Assembly (NCBI GenBank): GCA_045636065.1
Contig: JAZTWW010000017.1
Coordinates: 1 to 39,282 of the forward strand
DNA: 39,282 bases
Direction: 5' to 3'
From: RGIG5050 sp045636065
Lineage (GTDB): Bacteria; Verrucomicrobiota; Kiritimatiellia; RFP12; UBA1067
Shown: piece after piece, positions 1-12,901 of the stretch
Numbering within the stretch: the stretch's first letter is position 1
How the letters are laid out: each line of letters begins with the position of its first letter
The notes under the pieces: generated by a model
Databases searched by the model: none
What the model was told of the DNA's origin: nothing
Seen by the model: the letters and a program-made list of their open reading frames with translations, nothing else
Position numbers and translations under genes: made by a program

Positions 1-570
1 TGGGCCGGGGATGGGAGGGAGGGATGCAAGCGGGCTGGGTACGGGAGCGTCGGGGGTGGAGTCGGAGGGGGCGGATGCGGCGGGGGAGGTGAGGGCGTCA
101 CGCACGTCCAGGGCCGCGTCGGAGAAGCCGAGAATCCTTGCGGCGAGGGTGTCCGCATCCAGCCCTTCCAGGGGCAGCACGGCGGAGAGGAGAAGAGTCT
201 CGCCGAAAAGGCCGAGGAAGTTGCCGTGCGTACCCTCCCCGTGGCAGGCCAGCGCAAGAGCGGAGCGGAGCGTTTCCGCGGGCAGCTCCGCGATGGAGCG
301 GCCCGAAATGGAATACCGGCGCGAACGGGTCGCCTCGATCCTGTTGATGCCGGCATCAAGGGCGGAGTCGCTGATCTTGTCCGAGGATTCCAGAAGCGCG
401 GACTTCACGGCGTCGATGACCTTTGCGGCCTTCGCACGGGCGTCGCCGATGTTGAAGAAGCACTTGAACTTCTGCCAGGCGCCAGCCTACTTGATCTCGC
501 CGGTGGAGTTGGCGATATAATACGACTTGCTGGTGTCAAGCGAGCGTAGCATATCTATGTTCATTGCCAT
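1..570 (-). pseudogene. Unknown protein with in-frame amber codon, 3' end beyond window
   Basis: I do not recognise this gene. The minus strand reads ATG at 570, preceded by a good ribosome-binding site (GGAAGAGG), and gives MAMNIDMLRSLDTSKSYYI and on to residue 27. A TAG at 487-489 interrupts codon 28, after which the same frame stays open to the window edge with ordinary protein-like composition. It includes a helical stretch (NIGDARAKAAKVIDAVKSAL) and a Pro/Ser/Ala-rich tail. Because gltB, carA and cysK here end with TAG, amber is a normal stop in this genome, so the gene is either a recent nonsense pseudogene, a 27-residue peptide, or a read-through case. A TATAAT box lies upstream on the minus strand at 648-653. 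Plus-strand frames over this stretch are shadows. Confidence 0.5.
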
Positions 571-660
571 GGCTTTACCTCTTCCTTTCTGGGATTGTCA
601 TACCTTGCCTACACACCTCGCAGCGAAAGGTTACACCCGGCGCGCGCATTATAATATCAC

Positions 661-684
661 AAAAGAACGGCTTAAGGCAAGCCG
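661..684 (-). terminator. Rho-independent terminator of the glnN-purF-carA-gltB operon
   Basis: On the minus strand, 29 nt after the gltB stop, CGGCTT and AAGCCG (684-668) form a 6-bp stem with a 5-nt loop, followed by the T-rich run TTCTTTT. It separates gltB from the unknown gene that follows on the same strand. Confidence 0.6.
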
Positions 685-712
685 AATCCATCGTAACCGA
701 CTGGAAACTAAA

Positions 713-5170
<4,458 letters not shown>

Positions 5171-5184
5171 ATCGTTCTCCTGGT

Positions 5185-6324
5185 CTACATGCCCTTCACG
5201 GCCATTACCGTCACTTTGAATTGAGTGAAGAGGTAGCTTGAATCGTGCGGGCCGGGGCATGACTCAGGATGGTACTGCACCGAGAATGCAGGGAGCGTCT
5301 TGTGGCGGATGCCCTCTATCGACCCGTCGTTGAGATTCAAGTGCGTCACCTCAAGACATTCCGGCACGGACTCAGGCAGAACGGCGAAGTTGTGGTTCTG
5401 GCTTGTTATCTCAACCTTGCCCGTTGCGAGATTCTTCACGGGGTGGTTGCAGCCATGGTGCCCGAACTTGAGCCTGGCCGTTTTCGCCCCGCAGGCGAGA
5501 GCGAGCAATTGATGCCCGAGGCAGATGCCCATAAGCGGCACTTTGCCAAGCAGTTTCCTGATATTCTCTATGGCATAAGTAACGGCGGCAGGGTCGGCGG
5601 GGCCGTTCGAGAGAAATACGCCATCCGGATCCATCGCAAGCACATCCTCGGCAGGAGTCTTCGCCGGAACGACTGTCACTTTCGCCCACTTTGCAAGCGA
5701 TCTGAGGATATTCGTCTTCACGCCGAAGTCGTAGCAGACGATGTGGAATGTTGCCATTGTGGAAGCGTTGCCAGGCCCATTGTTGCCAATTACAAATGAA
5801 TGGGGGGAGGTCACCTTGGCTGCATAATCCTGCCCGTCAAGCCCTTCCCATTCGCGGGCCTTGGCGACGGCTTCTTCCTCGCTGAGAGACGCAGAGACGC
5901 AGAGATAAGCCTTCCGATTGCCGTGTTCCCTAAGGTGAATGGTGAGAGCGCGCGTATCGACGCCATGGATACCAGGCACGCCGTTTTCGGCGAGATATTC
6001 ATCGAGGCTCTTTTCGCTGCGCCAGTTGCTTGGCCCCGTCAAGTCGCCGATTACAAGCCCGGAGAGAAAGAGCCCCCGGCTCTCGACATCATCCGCATTG
6101 ATTCCGTAGTTGCCGACTTCCGCCGTTGTAAGAACCACAAACTGCCCGGCGTATGACGGATCGGTCAAAATCTCCTGGTAGCCTGTCATCCCCGTATTGA
6201 AGACGACCTCGCCGAGCGCATCCTTCTTTGCCCCGAACGCCACGCCGCGGAATACCGTCCCGTCGTCCAGCGCCAGGAAAGCCGCCCTTTCCCGCTCTCT
6301 CATCCATTTATCTTCGTAGTTCAT
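5185..6324 (-). CDS. carA: Carbamoyl-phosphate synthase, small (glutaminase) subunit
   Basis: It hydrolyses glutamine and supplies ammonia to CarB for carbamoyl phosphate (pyrimidine and arginine synthesis). At 379 residues it has the normal length. The N-terminal CarA domain is followed by a class I glutamine amidotransferase domain with nucleophile Cys268 in GICLGHQ and the His-Glu pair in HPES near residue 356. The start ATG at 6324 shares one base with the purF TGA (TGATG), implying translational coupling. Two in-frame repeats are present: CGCAGAG-type near residues 139-147 and a TGGCAAC-type stretch (GNNGPGNASTMAT, near 180-193) exactly in the linker between the two domains. Its partner carB lies 15 kb away in a separate unit with the same kind of sigma54 promoter. 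Confidence 0.96.
   Translation of the reverse strand: MNYEDKWMRERERAAFLALDDGTVFRGVAFGAKKDALGEVVFNTGMTGYQEILTDPSYAGQFVVLTTAEVGNYGINADDVESRGLFLSGLVIGDLTGPSNWRSEKSLDEYLAENGVPGIHGVDTRALTIHLREHGNRKAYLCVSASLSEEEAVAKAREWEGLDGQDYAAKVTSPHSFVIGNNGPGNASTMATFHIVCYDFGVKTNILRSLAKWAKVTVVPAKTPAEDVLAMDPDGVFLSNGPADPAAVTYAIENIRKLLGKVPLMGICLGHQLLALACGAKTARLKFGHHGCNHPVKNLATGKVEITSQNHNFAVLPESVPECLEVTHLNLNDGSIEGIRHKTLPAFSVQYHPESCPGPHDSSYLFTQFKVTVMAVKGM
5743..5800 (-). repeat. TGGCAAC-type repeat cluster inside carA
   Basis: Three TGGCAAC copies spaced 17-18 bp apart on the minus strand encode the linker between the CarA N-terminal and glutaminase domains. Confidence 0.75.
5884..5909 (-). repeat. CGCAGAG-type repeat inside carA
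   Basis: GAGACGCAGAGACGCAGAGA on the plus strand is an 8-bp tandem repeat. It lies in frame and encodes LCVSASLS within the CarA N-terminal domain. Confidence 0.7.
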
Positions 6325-8096
6325 CAATATGACCTTTCGCTGCTGCGGGCAAGGTAGTTTGAGAGGGCTTTGTGCAGGACCTTGTAGCCGCCGCCCGTGG
6401 GATAGTCGCCGGTAAAATACCAGTCGCCGGAGGCGCCGGGACATGCTGCGTGGAGCGAATCTATCGTCTGGTAGACGACCCTCACCTCCGCTTTCATGCC
6501 GGGCGGCGTCAGAAGCCGCGCTATCTCGGCGCAATGCTGTCCGTCCGTAAAGCGGGCATAGAGGCTTGCTAGCGGGTTCTTGTCCCGATCCCCCCTCAAT
6601 ACCTCTCCAGCCTCGTCCCCCAAAAGGTTCACAAGCGCACGGAAAGCGACGAGTTCCCCCAAGGTGGACATGTCTATTCCGTAGCAGTCGGGATAGCGGA
6701 TCGGCGGGGCGGACGATGCGATGATGATCCGCTTCGGCCCGAGGCGGTCGAGCATCGGGAGGATCGCGTTCTTCATCGTGTTGCCGCGCACTATGGAATC
6801 GTCAAGGACGACGAGCGTGTCGCGCCCAGGCCTCACCAGCCCGTAGGTGACATCGTAGACGTGCTTGTAGAACTCGCGCCGTGCCGCGGCATCCGCGATA
6901 AAAGTGCGAAATTTCGCGTCTTTTACGGCAATTTCGCCAAATCTGGGAAGGCTTTCATTGACTTCTGGCCTGGAACGCAAGCCTTCTGGAGCCAAAGTCC
7001 GGTGTCCGAAGTCCAAAGTCCTTGAATTTGAAGCCACTCTTTTGAAAAGCTCTTCCAAGAGTCCATGGAACGCGATTCTTGCCGAATTTGGGATGTAGCT
7101 AAAGAAGATGTCCTCAAGGGGCGAGTCGGCCGCTTCAAGTATCTGCGGCACAAGCGCCGCACCAAGCGCCTTGCGTTCGCGATGGATGTCGGCGTCGTTC
7201 GCCCGCGAGAAGTAGATGCGCTCAAAGACGCACCCTCTCGCCAGACTGGGCGGCAGGACCTGCGAGAATGAAACCTCCCCCTCTGGCGATACTAAAAGCG
7301 CCTCGCCGCGCGGCAGCTCCTTGACAGCTTCAGGCGGCACGTCGAACGCCGCCTGTATCGCGGGGCGCTCGCTCGCCACGACGACTACCCCGTCGTCCAT
7401 GTAGTAGAATCCCGGCCGGATGCCGTGCGGATCGCGTGTAGCAAACGCCCAGCCGTCGCCCGTCATGCCGCATAAAGTCCATGCACCGTCGGCTTGTGCG
7501 AGCGCTGCGGAGATGGAATCCGCCAGCGATTTGCCTCCCGCCAGTTCGTGAGCCACGAGTTCCGTTATAAGGTATCCGTCGGCGCGGCTCGTCGGGAACT
7601 CGCCCTTGCTGCGGTATATCTCGAAAAGTTCGAATGCGTTCGTCAGGTTGAAGTTTCCGGCCAGCAGTAGCGTATGCGAGAGCTCGCTTGATTCATGGAC
7701 GAACGGATGGCAGAACTTCTCTTCATTCTTGCCGAACGTGGCATAGCGAAGATGCCCGAGGAAGATTCTCTCACGCGGAGACGCACAGTCGCGGAGATTG
7801 TTCCCGGAAACACTCCTCTGCGACTCTGCGACTCTGCGAGAAATATTTCTTTTCCCGATAGCGCCCAATACATCGGCAAGAGGTGTCGCGGAGGCGGACT
7901 TGGCAATCCAGTAAGGCGGCTCGCCCGGCTCGGGATTCGCCGAGAGAATCGCCGCGCCCGCGCCGTCCTGGCCGCGGTTGTGCTGCTTTTCGAGAAGGAG
8001 CGAGAGCTTCGTCCCCCCATAATCGGCCATGGACGATGGCGGCTTCCTCAAAACCGCCATCGCCACAGCGCATTCGTGCTTTATTTCATCTGACAT
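6324..8096 (-). CDS. purF: Amidophosphoribosyltransferase (PurF-type)
   Basis: It catalyses the first step of purine synthesis, PRPP plus glutamine to phosphoribosylamine. The protein has 590 residues, longer than typical PurF of about 470-510. Cys9 in HECAVA is the class II amidotransferase nucleophile after a short propeptide; VLDDSIVRGNT is the PRPP-binding loop and NFNLTNAFELF lies in the glutaminase domain. The start at 8096 lies 14 nt after the glnN stop. Two repeat-derived insertions are seen: a 75-bp palindromic element (residues 86-110) just before the conserved GHLRYATFG strand, and a heptanucleotide array (residues 358-367) before the phosphoribosyltransferase core. The long C-terminal extension is reminiscent of the larger Bacteroidetes/PVC-type homologues. 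Assignment to purF rather than a paralogue is likely but not proven. Confidence 0.88.
   Translation of the reverse strand: MSDEIKHECAVAMAVLRKPPSSMADYGGTKLSLLLEKQHNRGQDGAGAAILSANPEPGEPPYWIAKSASATPLADVLGAIGKRNISRRVAESQRSVSGNNLRDCASPRERIFLGHLRYATFGKNEEKFCHPFVHESSELSHTLLLAGNFNLTNAFELFEIYRSKGEFPTSRADGYLITELVAHELAGGKSLADSISAALAQADGAWTLCGMTGDGWAFATRDPHGIRPGFYYMDDGVVVVASERPAIQAAFDVPPEAVKELPRGEALLVSPEGEVSFSQVLPPSLARGCVFERIYFSRANDADIHRERKALGAALVPQILEAADSPLEDIFFSYIPNSARIAFHGLLEELFKRVASNSRTLDFGHRTLAPEGLRSRPEVNESLPRFGEIAVKDAKFRTFIADAAARREFYKHVYDVTYGLVRPGRDTLVVLDDSIVRGNTMKNAILPMLDRLGPKRIIIASSAPPIRYPDCYGIDMSTLGELVAFRALVNLLGDEAGEVLRGDRDKNPLASLYARFTDGQHCAEIARLLTPPGMKAEVRVVYQTIDSLHAACPGASGDWYFTGDYPTGGGYKVLHKALSNYLARSSERSY
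6996..7023 (-). repeat. Heptanucleotide repeat (AGTCCNN)4 inside purF
   Basis: Consecutive 7-mers AGTCCGG, TGTCCGA, AGTCCAA and AGTCCTT on the plus strand are in frame and encode part of SRTLDFGHRTLAP between the two domains. Confidence 0.75.
7767..7841 (-). repeat. Palindromic CGCAGAG-type element inside purF
   Basis: 75 bp (25 codons). The right arm (CTGCGACTCTGCGACTCTGC, 8-bp period) is largely the reverse complement of the left arm (CACGCGGAGACGCACAGTCG) around a short centre, so the element can fold into a hairpin. It stays open in frame and encodes SRRVAESQRSVSGNNLRD immediately before the conserved GHLRYATFG motif. Confidence 0.8.
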
Positions 8097-8110
8097 CTGC
8101 CGTATGGCCC

Positions 8111-10213
8111 TCAGTACAGAAACAGCATGTCGCGGTATTTGGGGAGCGGCCAGCGGGAGGCCGAGACGCGGGGCTCAAGCGAATCTGCAACCATGCGCAG
8201 CGAGCGCATTGAGGCGAGTATCGCCGATTCTTCGCTGCCGCGCAAAGCGGCTTCCAGATCCTTTATGCAGGTGCGAAGCGCATCGAGGCCCGCGCCAAGC
8301 TCGACGATACTCTCTTTGAGCGCCGTCGTGCCGGACGAGATACCCGTCTTCTCGGCCAAGGCGAACGCATCCATCGATTCGAGGTACTCCGCCTTGACAG
8401 CAGGGAACACCATCTCGCTTGCCATGTCGCGTGCACAGGCACCCTCTATGCGGATCTTCTTGGTGTACTCCTCAAGGAATATCTCGTGGCGGCTTTCTAG
8501 CTCACGCCGCGTCATCACGCCGTAGCGCTCGAAAAGCGACGCATTCGACGGATTCGCGAGCGCTGCGAGGGCAGATGGCGTATCGGGGGCGTTTGGAAGT
8601 CCCCGGCGTGCGGCCTCCTTCGGCCATTCGGCCTCATAGCCGTTGCCGTTGAAGACTACGCGCTTGTGCGCCTTGAGAGACGACTGCAGAATCCTCTGGA
8701 GAGCGTCGTGGAACGCGGCCGTGTGCTCGCCCGGCTTCGCCTTGCCGGCTACGTCCGCCGCCTCAAGCTCGCCCGCGATGCGGTCAACCGCCTCGGCGAC
8801 GATCGTGTTGAGGACCGTCATCGGACCCGAGCAGCAGATGCTTGAACCAGGGGCGCGGAACTCGAACTTGTTGCCCGTGAACGCGAACGGCGAGGTGCGG
8901 TTGCGGTCAGTGGCATCCTTCGGGATGACGGGGAGCGTATCGACGCCTATCTTCATCGCTCCGCCGTCCTTGGATTTCCCCGTGCTTCCTGATTCAAGCC
9001 TGTCCAGCACCTCGGCGAGCTGGTCGCCGACGTAGATGGAGATTACGGCCGGCGGCGCTTCGTTCGCGCCAAGGCGGTGGTCGTTGCCCGCGCCTGCGAC
9101 GGACGCGCGAAGGAGGTCGGCATGGGAATCGACAGCCTCGATGATGGCGCAGAGCATTGTCAGGAAGAGGGCGTTGTCCTGCGGATTGGTGCCAGGATCC
9201 AGGAGGTTGCGCCCGCCGTAGGTGACGGACCAGTTGTTGTGCTTTCCGGAGCCGTTGACGCCCGCGTACGGCTTTTCGTGCAGCAGGCACTTGAAGCCGT
9301 GCCTGTCGGCGACGTTCCTCAAGGCGTCCATCACGAGCATGTTGTGGTCGGAGGCGAGGTTAAGCTCTTCGAACTGCGGCGCAAGCTCGAACTGCGCGGG
9401 CGCGACTTCGTTGTGGCGCGTCTTCGCAGGGATGCCGAGCTTCCAGAGTTCGCGCTCGACGTCGTTCATGAAGGATAGGACGCGGTCCGGAATCGTGCCG
9501 AAGTAGTGGTCTTCAAGCTGCTGCCCCTTGGCAGAGGGTGCGCCGAAGAGCGTACGCCCGGTCAAGACTAGGTCTGGACGCCTCTTCCAATACTCCTTGT
9601 CTATGAGGAAGTATTCCTGCTCCGCACCCAAGGTGCAGCCGGTGTGAGCCTCTTCGCGCCCAAAGAGCTTCATCAGGCGCTTCAAGGACTTGTCGAGCGC
9701 CTGCATGGACCTGAGAAGAGGCGTCTTCTTGTCGAGCGATTCTCCCGTATATGCGCAGAACGCCGTCGGGATGCACAATGTCGCGCCGTTTGAATGGCGC
9801 TTTATGAAGGCTGGGGATGTCGGGTCCCACGCCGTGTAGCCGCGCGCCTCGAAGGTTGAGCGTATGCCGCCTGACGGGAAGCTGGAGGCGTCCGGCTCGC
9901 CGACTATGAGGTTCTTGCCGGAAAACTGCATTATCGGCTCGCCGTCCCTTATTTCGAGGAAGGAATCGTGCTTCTCGGCGCTTGAACCGGTCATCGGCAG
10001 GAACCAGTGCGTGTAATGCGTTGCGCCGCGATCCATCGCCCAGTGGCGGATGCCGTGCGCGACCTCGCCCGCAATGGACGGGTCAAGAGGTTTGCCCTCG
10101 CGTATGGTCGCCTGAAGCTTCTTTGCGGTGTCCTTGCTCAGGTAGGTGTTTATCGCCTCATCGCCGAACACATCCTCTCCGAAGCGTGTCGCAGCCTTCG
10201 TCTCTTCCGTCAT
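8111..10213 (-). CDS. glnN: Glutamine synthetase, type III
   Basis: ATP-dependent condensation of ammonia with glutamate; the entry point for nitrogen in this operon. The start at 10213 has ribosome-binding site AAAGGAAA and gives 700 residues, matching the type III family (about 700-730) rather than GlnA. Recognisable segments are RHSNGATLCIPTAF, GAEQEYFL, HNEVAPAQFELAP, the ATP-site segment GVNGSGKHNNWS and FRAPGSSICCSGPM. The gene heads a tightly packed operon (14 nt to purF, 1-nt overlap purF/carA, 14 nt carA/gltB) whose other products all use glutamine. A sigma54 promoter about 60 nt upstream and a central dyad shared with divergent gltD indicate nitrogen-status control. No repeat insertions were seen in this gene, in contrast to the next three. 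Confidence 0.97.
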   Translation of the reverse strand: MTEETKAATRFGEDVFGDEAINTYLSKDTAKKLQATIREGKPLDPSIAGEVAHGIRHWAMDRGATHYTHWFLPMTGSSAEKHDSFLEIRDGEPIMQFSGKNLIVGEPDASSFPSGGIRSTFEARGYTAWDPTSPAFIKRHSNGATLCIPTAFCAYTGESLDKKTPLLRSMQALDKSLKRLMKLFGREEAHTGCTLGAEQEYFLIDKEYWKRRPDLVLTGRTLFGAPSAKGQQLEDHYFGTIPDRVLSFMNDVERELWKLGIPAKTRHNEVAPAQFELAPQFEELNLASDHNMLVMDALRNVADRHGFKCLLHEKPYAGVNGSGKHNNWSVTYGGRNLLDPGTNPQDNALFLTMLCAIIEAVDSHADLLRASVAGAGNDHRLGANEAPPAVISIYVGDQLAEVLDRLESGSTGKSKDGGAMKIGVDTLPVIPKDATDRNRTSPFAFTGNKFEFRAPGSSICCSGPMTVLNTIVAEAVDRIAGELEAADVAGKAKPGEHTAAFHDALQRILQSSLKAHKRVVFNGNGYEAEWPKEAARRGLPNAPDTPSALAALANPSNASLFERYGVMTRRELESRHEIFLEEYTKKIRIEGACARDMASEMVFPAVKAEYLESMDAFALAEKTGISSGTTALKESIVELGAGLDALRTCIKDLEAALRGSEESAILASMRSLRMVADSLEPRVSASRWPLPKYRDMLFLY

Positions 10214-10275
10214 CTGTCGTTTCCTTTCCGTGGCGCATGCACCACCATGATGCACCGTCCACGCCGGGAGATATA

Positions 10276-10290
10276 GCACACGCCGTGCCA
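10276..10290 (-). promoter_or_regulatory. Sigma54 (-24/-12) promoter of the glnN operon
   Basis: The minus strand reads TTGGCACGGCGTGTGCTATA, with GG at 10289-10288 and GC at 10277-10276 separated by exactly 10 nt, as sigma54 requires. Predicted start near 10264 gives a leader of about 50 nt with a ribosome-binding site before the ATG at 10213. Confidence 0.85.
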
Positions 10291-10354
10291 AAGCGGAAAA
10301 CATGCCCAAACCGCCCGCAGTTTTACAACTTTCCGCAATATCCCGTCCGCCACA

Positions 10355-10369
10355 TGACAGAAAATGTAA
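10355..10369. promoter_or_regulatory. Putative activator site between glnN and gltD
   Basis: TGACAGAAAATGTAA is a near-perfect dyad TGACA-N5-TGTAA with one mismatch to the TTACA-N5-TGTAA sites upstream of carB and pyrG. Its centre (10362) is about 98 bp from both predicted transcription starts (10264 and 10461), i.e. at the midpoint. The wider inverted repeat CACAT-N13-ATGTG (10351-10373) surrounds it, and GCGGAAA/TTTCCGC (10293-10299, 10330-10336) is a further dyad in the region. Confidence 0.6.
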
Positions 10370-10434
10370 TGTGACAGCCGTCCCCAAACATGCGAATACG
10401 GCAAACTGGCGGCACGGCTGCTCTTCTGCGGTTT

Positions 10435-10449
10435 TGGCACGTGATATGC
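10435..10449 (+). promoter_or_regulatory. Sigma54 (-24/-12) promoter of gltD
   Basis: TTGGCACGTGATATGCTATA has GG at 10436-10437 and GC at 10448-10449, 10 nt apart. Predicted start near 10461 is only 3 nt before the ATG, so the transcript would be essentially leaderless; no ribosome-binding site is visible. Confidence 0.85.
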
Positions 10450-10463
10450 TATACATATCCAAT

Positions 10464-11822
10464 ATGCAACGAATACACGATATCTACCGTCCCGCCGAAG
10501 AGCGCAGGGGCGATTGGCGCGAAGTCGAGAAGATGCTTCCGGAAGCGGAGCTAAAGGAGCAGACTTCGCGGTGCATGAACTGCGGGCAGCCCTTCTGCCA
10601 CGCCTACGGCTGTCCGCTCGGGAATCTCGTCCCCGACCAGAACCGCGCTGTGGCGCAGGGGAACTGGAAACTGGCCTACGACCTCTTGACTGTGAATTCT
10701 GACTTCCCGGAGTTCACCTCGCGCATCTGCCCCGCGCTTTGCGAGGCGAGCTGCGTCCATGGACTCGATGAAGAGGCGGTGATGATCCGGCAGAGCGAAA
10801 AGCGCATAATCGAGAATGCGTTCGCGAACGGCTGGGTAGTACCGCGTCCGCCGGAGAGGGAAAACGGCAAGTCGGCGGCAATCATCGGCGCCGGCCCGGC
10901 CGGGCTTTCCGCCGCCGTGACTCTTCGGCGCAAAGGATGGGCGGTCACCGTCTACGAGCGCCGCGCGAACATAGGCGGGCTCCTCCGCTACGGCATCCCG
11001 TGCTTCAAGCTCGACAAGGCGATCATAGACCGCCGCCGCAAGGTGATGGAAGCGGAAGGCATCCGCTTTGTAACGGGCATCGAGGTCGGCAGGGATGTCT
11101 CCGCAGAATGGCTCGCGAGACGCAACGACGCTCTCGTCGTCGCCATAGGTACGCCTGCGGCACGCGATTTGAAGATCCCGGGACGGGAACTTAAGGGCAT
11201 ACACCTTGCGCTTGAGCTTCTGGAAGGCCAGAACCGCTTTCTCACAGGCGAAATCAGCGCCGTACCGGTTGACGCCAAAGGGAAGAACGTGCTCGTCATC
11301 GGCGGCGGCGACACTGGTTCGGACTGCGTGGGCACATCCATCCGCCAGGGCGCGGCATCCGTCACCCAAATTGAGATCATGCCGAAGCCTCCGGAGGCGC
11401 GCGATGCGTCCACGCCGTGGCCGCTTTGGCCATACATGCTACGCACTAGCTCCAGCCACAAGGAGGGCTGCGAGCGGAGGTGGAATCTGAATTCGCTCAG
11501 ATTCATCGGCGACGGCTCCGTCTCGGGCGTTGAGGTCGAAACGGTGGAATGGGAGTTCTCGCCGGAAGGCCGGCCGTTGAAGTTCCACTCCGTACCGGGC
11601 ACAAAGGAAACGATCAAAGCCGATCTCGTCTTTCTCGCGATGGGCTTTACGGGAGTTCCTTTAGACATGCCGCTTGTCGCGCAGCTCGGCATCAAGCAGA
11701 CGCCGCGCACGGCGCTTGTTTCCGACGCAACGCGCAACATCTTCTGCGTCGGCGACTGCGCAAGCGGCGCATCGCTTGTCGTCCGCGCCCTCGCAAGCGG
11801 AAAAGGCGTGATGGGCGGTTAA
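10464..11822 (+). CDS. gltD: Glutamate synthase, small subunit (NADPH-dependent beta subunit)
   Basis: It feeds electrons from NAD(P)H through FAD and Fe-S clusters to GltB. The start at 10464 gives MQRIHDIYRPAEERRGDW, matching the family N-terminus (YRPVEERxxDW-like); earlier in-frame codons fall within the promoter. Cys clusters CMNCGQPFCHAYGCP and CPALCEASC bind Fe-S, GAGPAGLSAA is the FAD fold and GGGDTGSDCVG the NAD(P)H fold. At 452 residues it is slightly short: it stops right after DCASGASLVVRALASGKG, lacking the usual last helix (A-x-x-V-D-x-Y-L). The convergent bioB gene ends 8 nt later. It is split from gltB but divergent from that operon across a shared regulatory region. Confidence 0.95.
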   Translation: MQRIHDIYRPAEERRGDWREVEKMLPEAELKEQTSRCMNCGQPFCHAYGCPLGNLVPDQNRAVAQGNWKLAYDLLTVNSDFPEFTSRICPALCEASCVHGLDEEAVMIRQSEKRIIENAFANGWVVPRPPERENGKSAAIIGAGPAGLSAAVTLRRKGWAVTVYERRANIGGLLRYGIPCFKLDKAIIDRRRKVMEAEGIRFVTGIEVGRDVSAEWLARRNDALVVAIGTPAARDLKIPGRELKGIHLALELLEGQNRFLTGEISAVPVDAKGKNVLVIGGGDTGSDCVGTSIRQGAASVTQIEIMPKPPEARDASTPWPLWPYMLRTSSSHKEGCERRWNLNSLRFIGDGSVSGVEVETVEWEFSPEGRPLKFHSVPGTKETIKADLVFLAMGFTGVPLDMPLVAQLGIKQTPRTALVSDATRNIFCVGDCASGASLVVRALASGKGVMGG

Positions 11823-11830
11823 TTGCCGCT

Positions 11831-12814
11831 TTACCGTTTGGCGCCGACGGAATAGCCGGCTTTGACGGCGAGGGACCGGTCGTCATCAAAGTCGGCGCCA
11901 GGCGTCGTTAGCAGTGGCCCCGCGATTCCGGCAGACATGCCGACATAGATGCACTTTGCCGCCGTCTCATCCGTCATATCGCGGCGTCCGCCCGCAAAGC
12001 GGAGCGGCGTAGATGGATTTACAAGCCGCAGAATGGCGACGCTGTCGACAACACGCTCCGGGTCAAGGATGCCGCTCTCTCCCAAAGGAGTGCCCTTTAT
12101 CGGATGGAGGACGTTGACGGGAATCGAATCGGGCGCGATCTCCTTGAGCGCGAACGCGAACTCCACAAGCTGCTCATCAGTCTCGCCCATGCCGATTATT
12201 CCGCCGCAGCAGATCTGAAAGCCAAGCTTCTTCGCTGCACGGAGAGTAGCCAGCTTTTCGTCCATCGTGTGCGTGGTGCAGAGCTTCGGGAAAAGCGACG
12301 GTGCGGCCTCGATGTTGCAGTGTACACGCTGGAGCCCCGCCGCCTTCAGCCTCACGAGGTCGGCCTCCGACAGCAGCCCAAGCGATGCGCAAAGTCCGAT
12401 CCGGGACACCTTGCGCATTTCGTGGAGTGCCGCGCAGACGTTCTCCACATCCTCGTTGGAAAGCGAGCGTCCCGAAGTGACGATACCTATCCTGTCCGCA
12501 CCGTTCGCCTCCGCCTCCTTCGCGGCCTTTACGCAGGCATCGCTCCCTACCCAGCCGTAATTCTCGCAGCCGGTCTTCCAATGCGCGGACTGTGCGCACC
12601 ACTTGCAGTTCTCGGTGCAGCGTCCCGAACGCGCATTGATGATGGAGCAGAAGTCGAACCGCTTCTCGACGCACCGCTCCGTCATCTCGTGCGCCCGTTC
12701 GCGCAGTTCGGCCCGGTGCTCCGGCTTCAAGAGCGCAAGCGCCTCATCGCGTCCAATTCCCTCGTATCGCGTCATCTCTTTCTCCAATGCGGCCAATCGC
12801 CGCGCTTGTTCCAT
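11831..12814 (-). CDS. bioB: Biotin synthase
   Basis: This radical SAM enzyme inserts sulfur into dethiobiotin. The 327-residue length is normal. The SAM-cluster motif CTENCKWC (Cys66, 70, 73) sits in the BioB context SGRCTENCKWCAQSA; later BioB features include HCNIEAAPSLFP, the Cys pair ICCGGIIGMGET and the RFAGGRRD segment holding the auxiliary-cluster Arg. No other biotin genes are nearby. The ATG at 12814 has no ribosome-binding site and lies just downstream of a TATAAT box, so the mRNA is probably leaderless. The stop is 8 nt from that of convergent gltD, with no room for a terminator. Confidence 0.93.
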   Translation of the reverse strand: MEQARRLAALEKEMTRYEGIGRDEALALLKPEHRAELRERAHEMTERCVEKRFDFCSIINARSGRCTENCKWCAQSAHWKTGCENYGWVGSDACVKAAKEAEANGADRIGIVTSGRSLSNEDVENVCAALHEMRKVSRIGLCASLGLLSEADLVRLKAAGLQRVHCNIEAAPSLFPKLCTTHTMDEKLATLRAAKKLGFQICCGGIIGMGETDEQLVEFAFALKEIAPDSIPVNVLHPIKGTPLGESGILDPERVVDSVAILRLVNPSTPLRFAGGRRDMTDETAAKCIYVGMSAGIAGPLLTTPGADFDDDRSLAVKAGYSVGAKR

Positions 12815-12824
12815 AGAAGCATGT

Positions 12825-12830
12825 ATTATA
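12825..12830 (-). promoter_or_regulatory. -10 element of bioB
   Basis: GGTATAATAC on the minus strand carries a perfect TATAAT ending 10 nt before the bioB ATG; the -35 region (TAGGCG at 17-nt spacing) is weak. The same GGTATAATAC string precedes rplU, and GGTATCATAC precedes the ferredoxin gene and the unit at 33338. Confidence 0.6.
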
Positions 12831-12901
12831 CCAAATTTACCGCCTTACGCCTATGCCGTATTGGATTTCACGCAGAAACAACACGGAAAGCGTGGAGGTA
12901 T

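Noticed and set aside
487..489. Selenocysteine or pyrrolysine at the internal stop
   Set aside because: Selenocysteine uses TGA, not TAG; no pyrrolysine genes or context are visible, and TAG is a normal stop for neighbouring genes.
11..549. Plus-strand open frames at the left edge
   Set aside because: They are antisense to the minus-strand gene with a proper ribosome-binding site; composition is Arg/Ser/Ala-rich as expected for GC-rich shadows.
10236..10258. TGCACC repeated twice in the glnN leader as an NtrC site
   Set aside because: It is a direct, not inverted, repeat and lies downstream of the predicted transcription start.
12812..12835. A GG-N10-GC string upstream of bioB that looks like a fifth sigma54 promoter
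   Set aside because: The GC would lie only about 5 nt before the ATG, so transcription would start inside the gene; the overlapping TATAAT explains the site better and bioB has no glutamine link.
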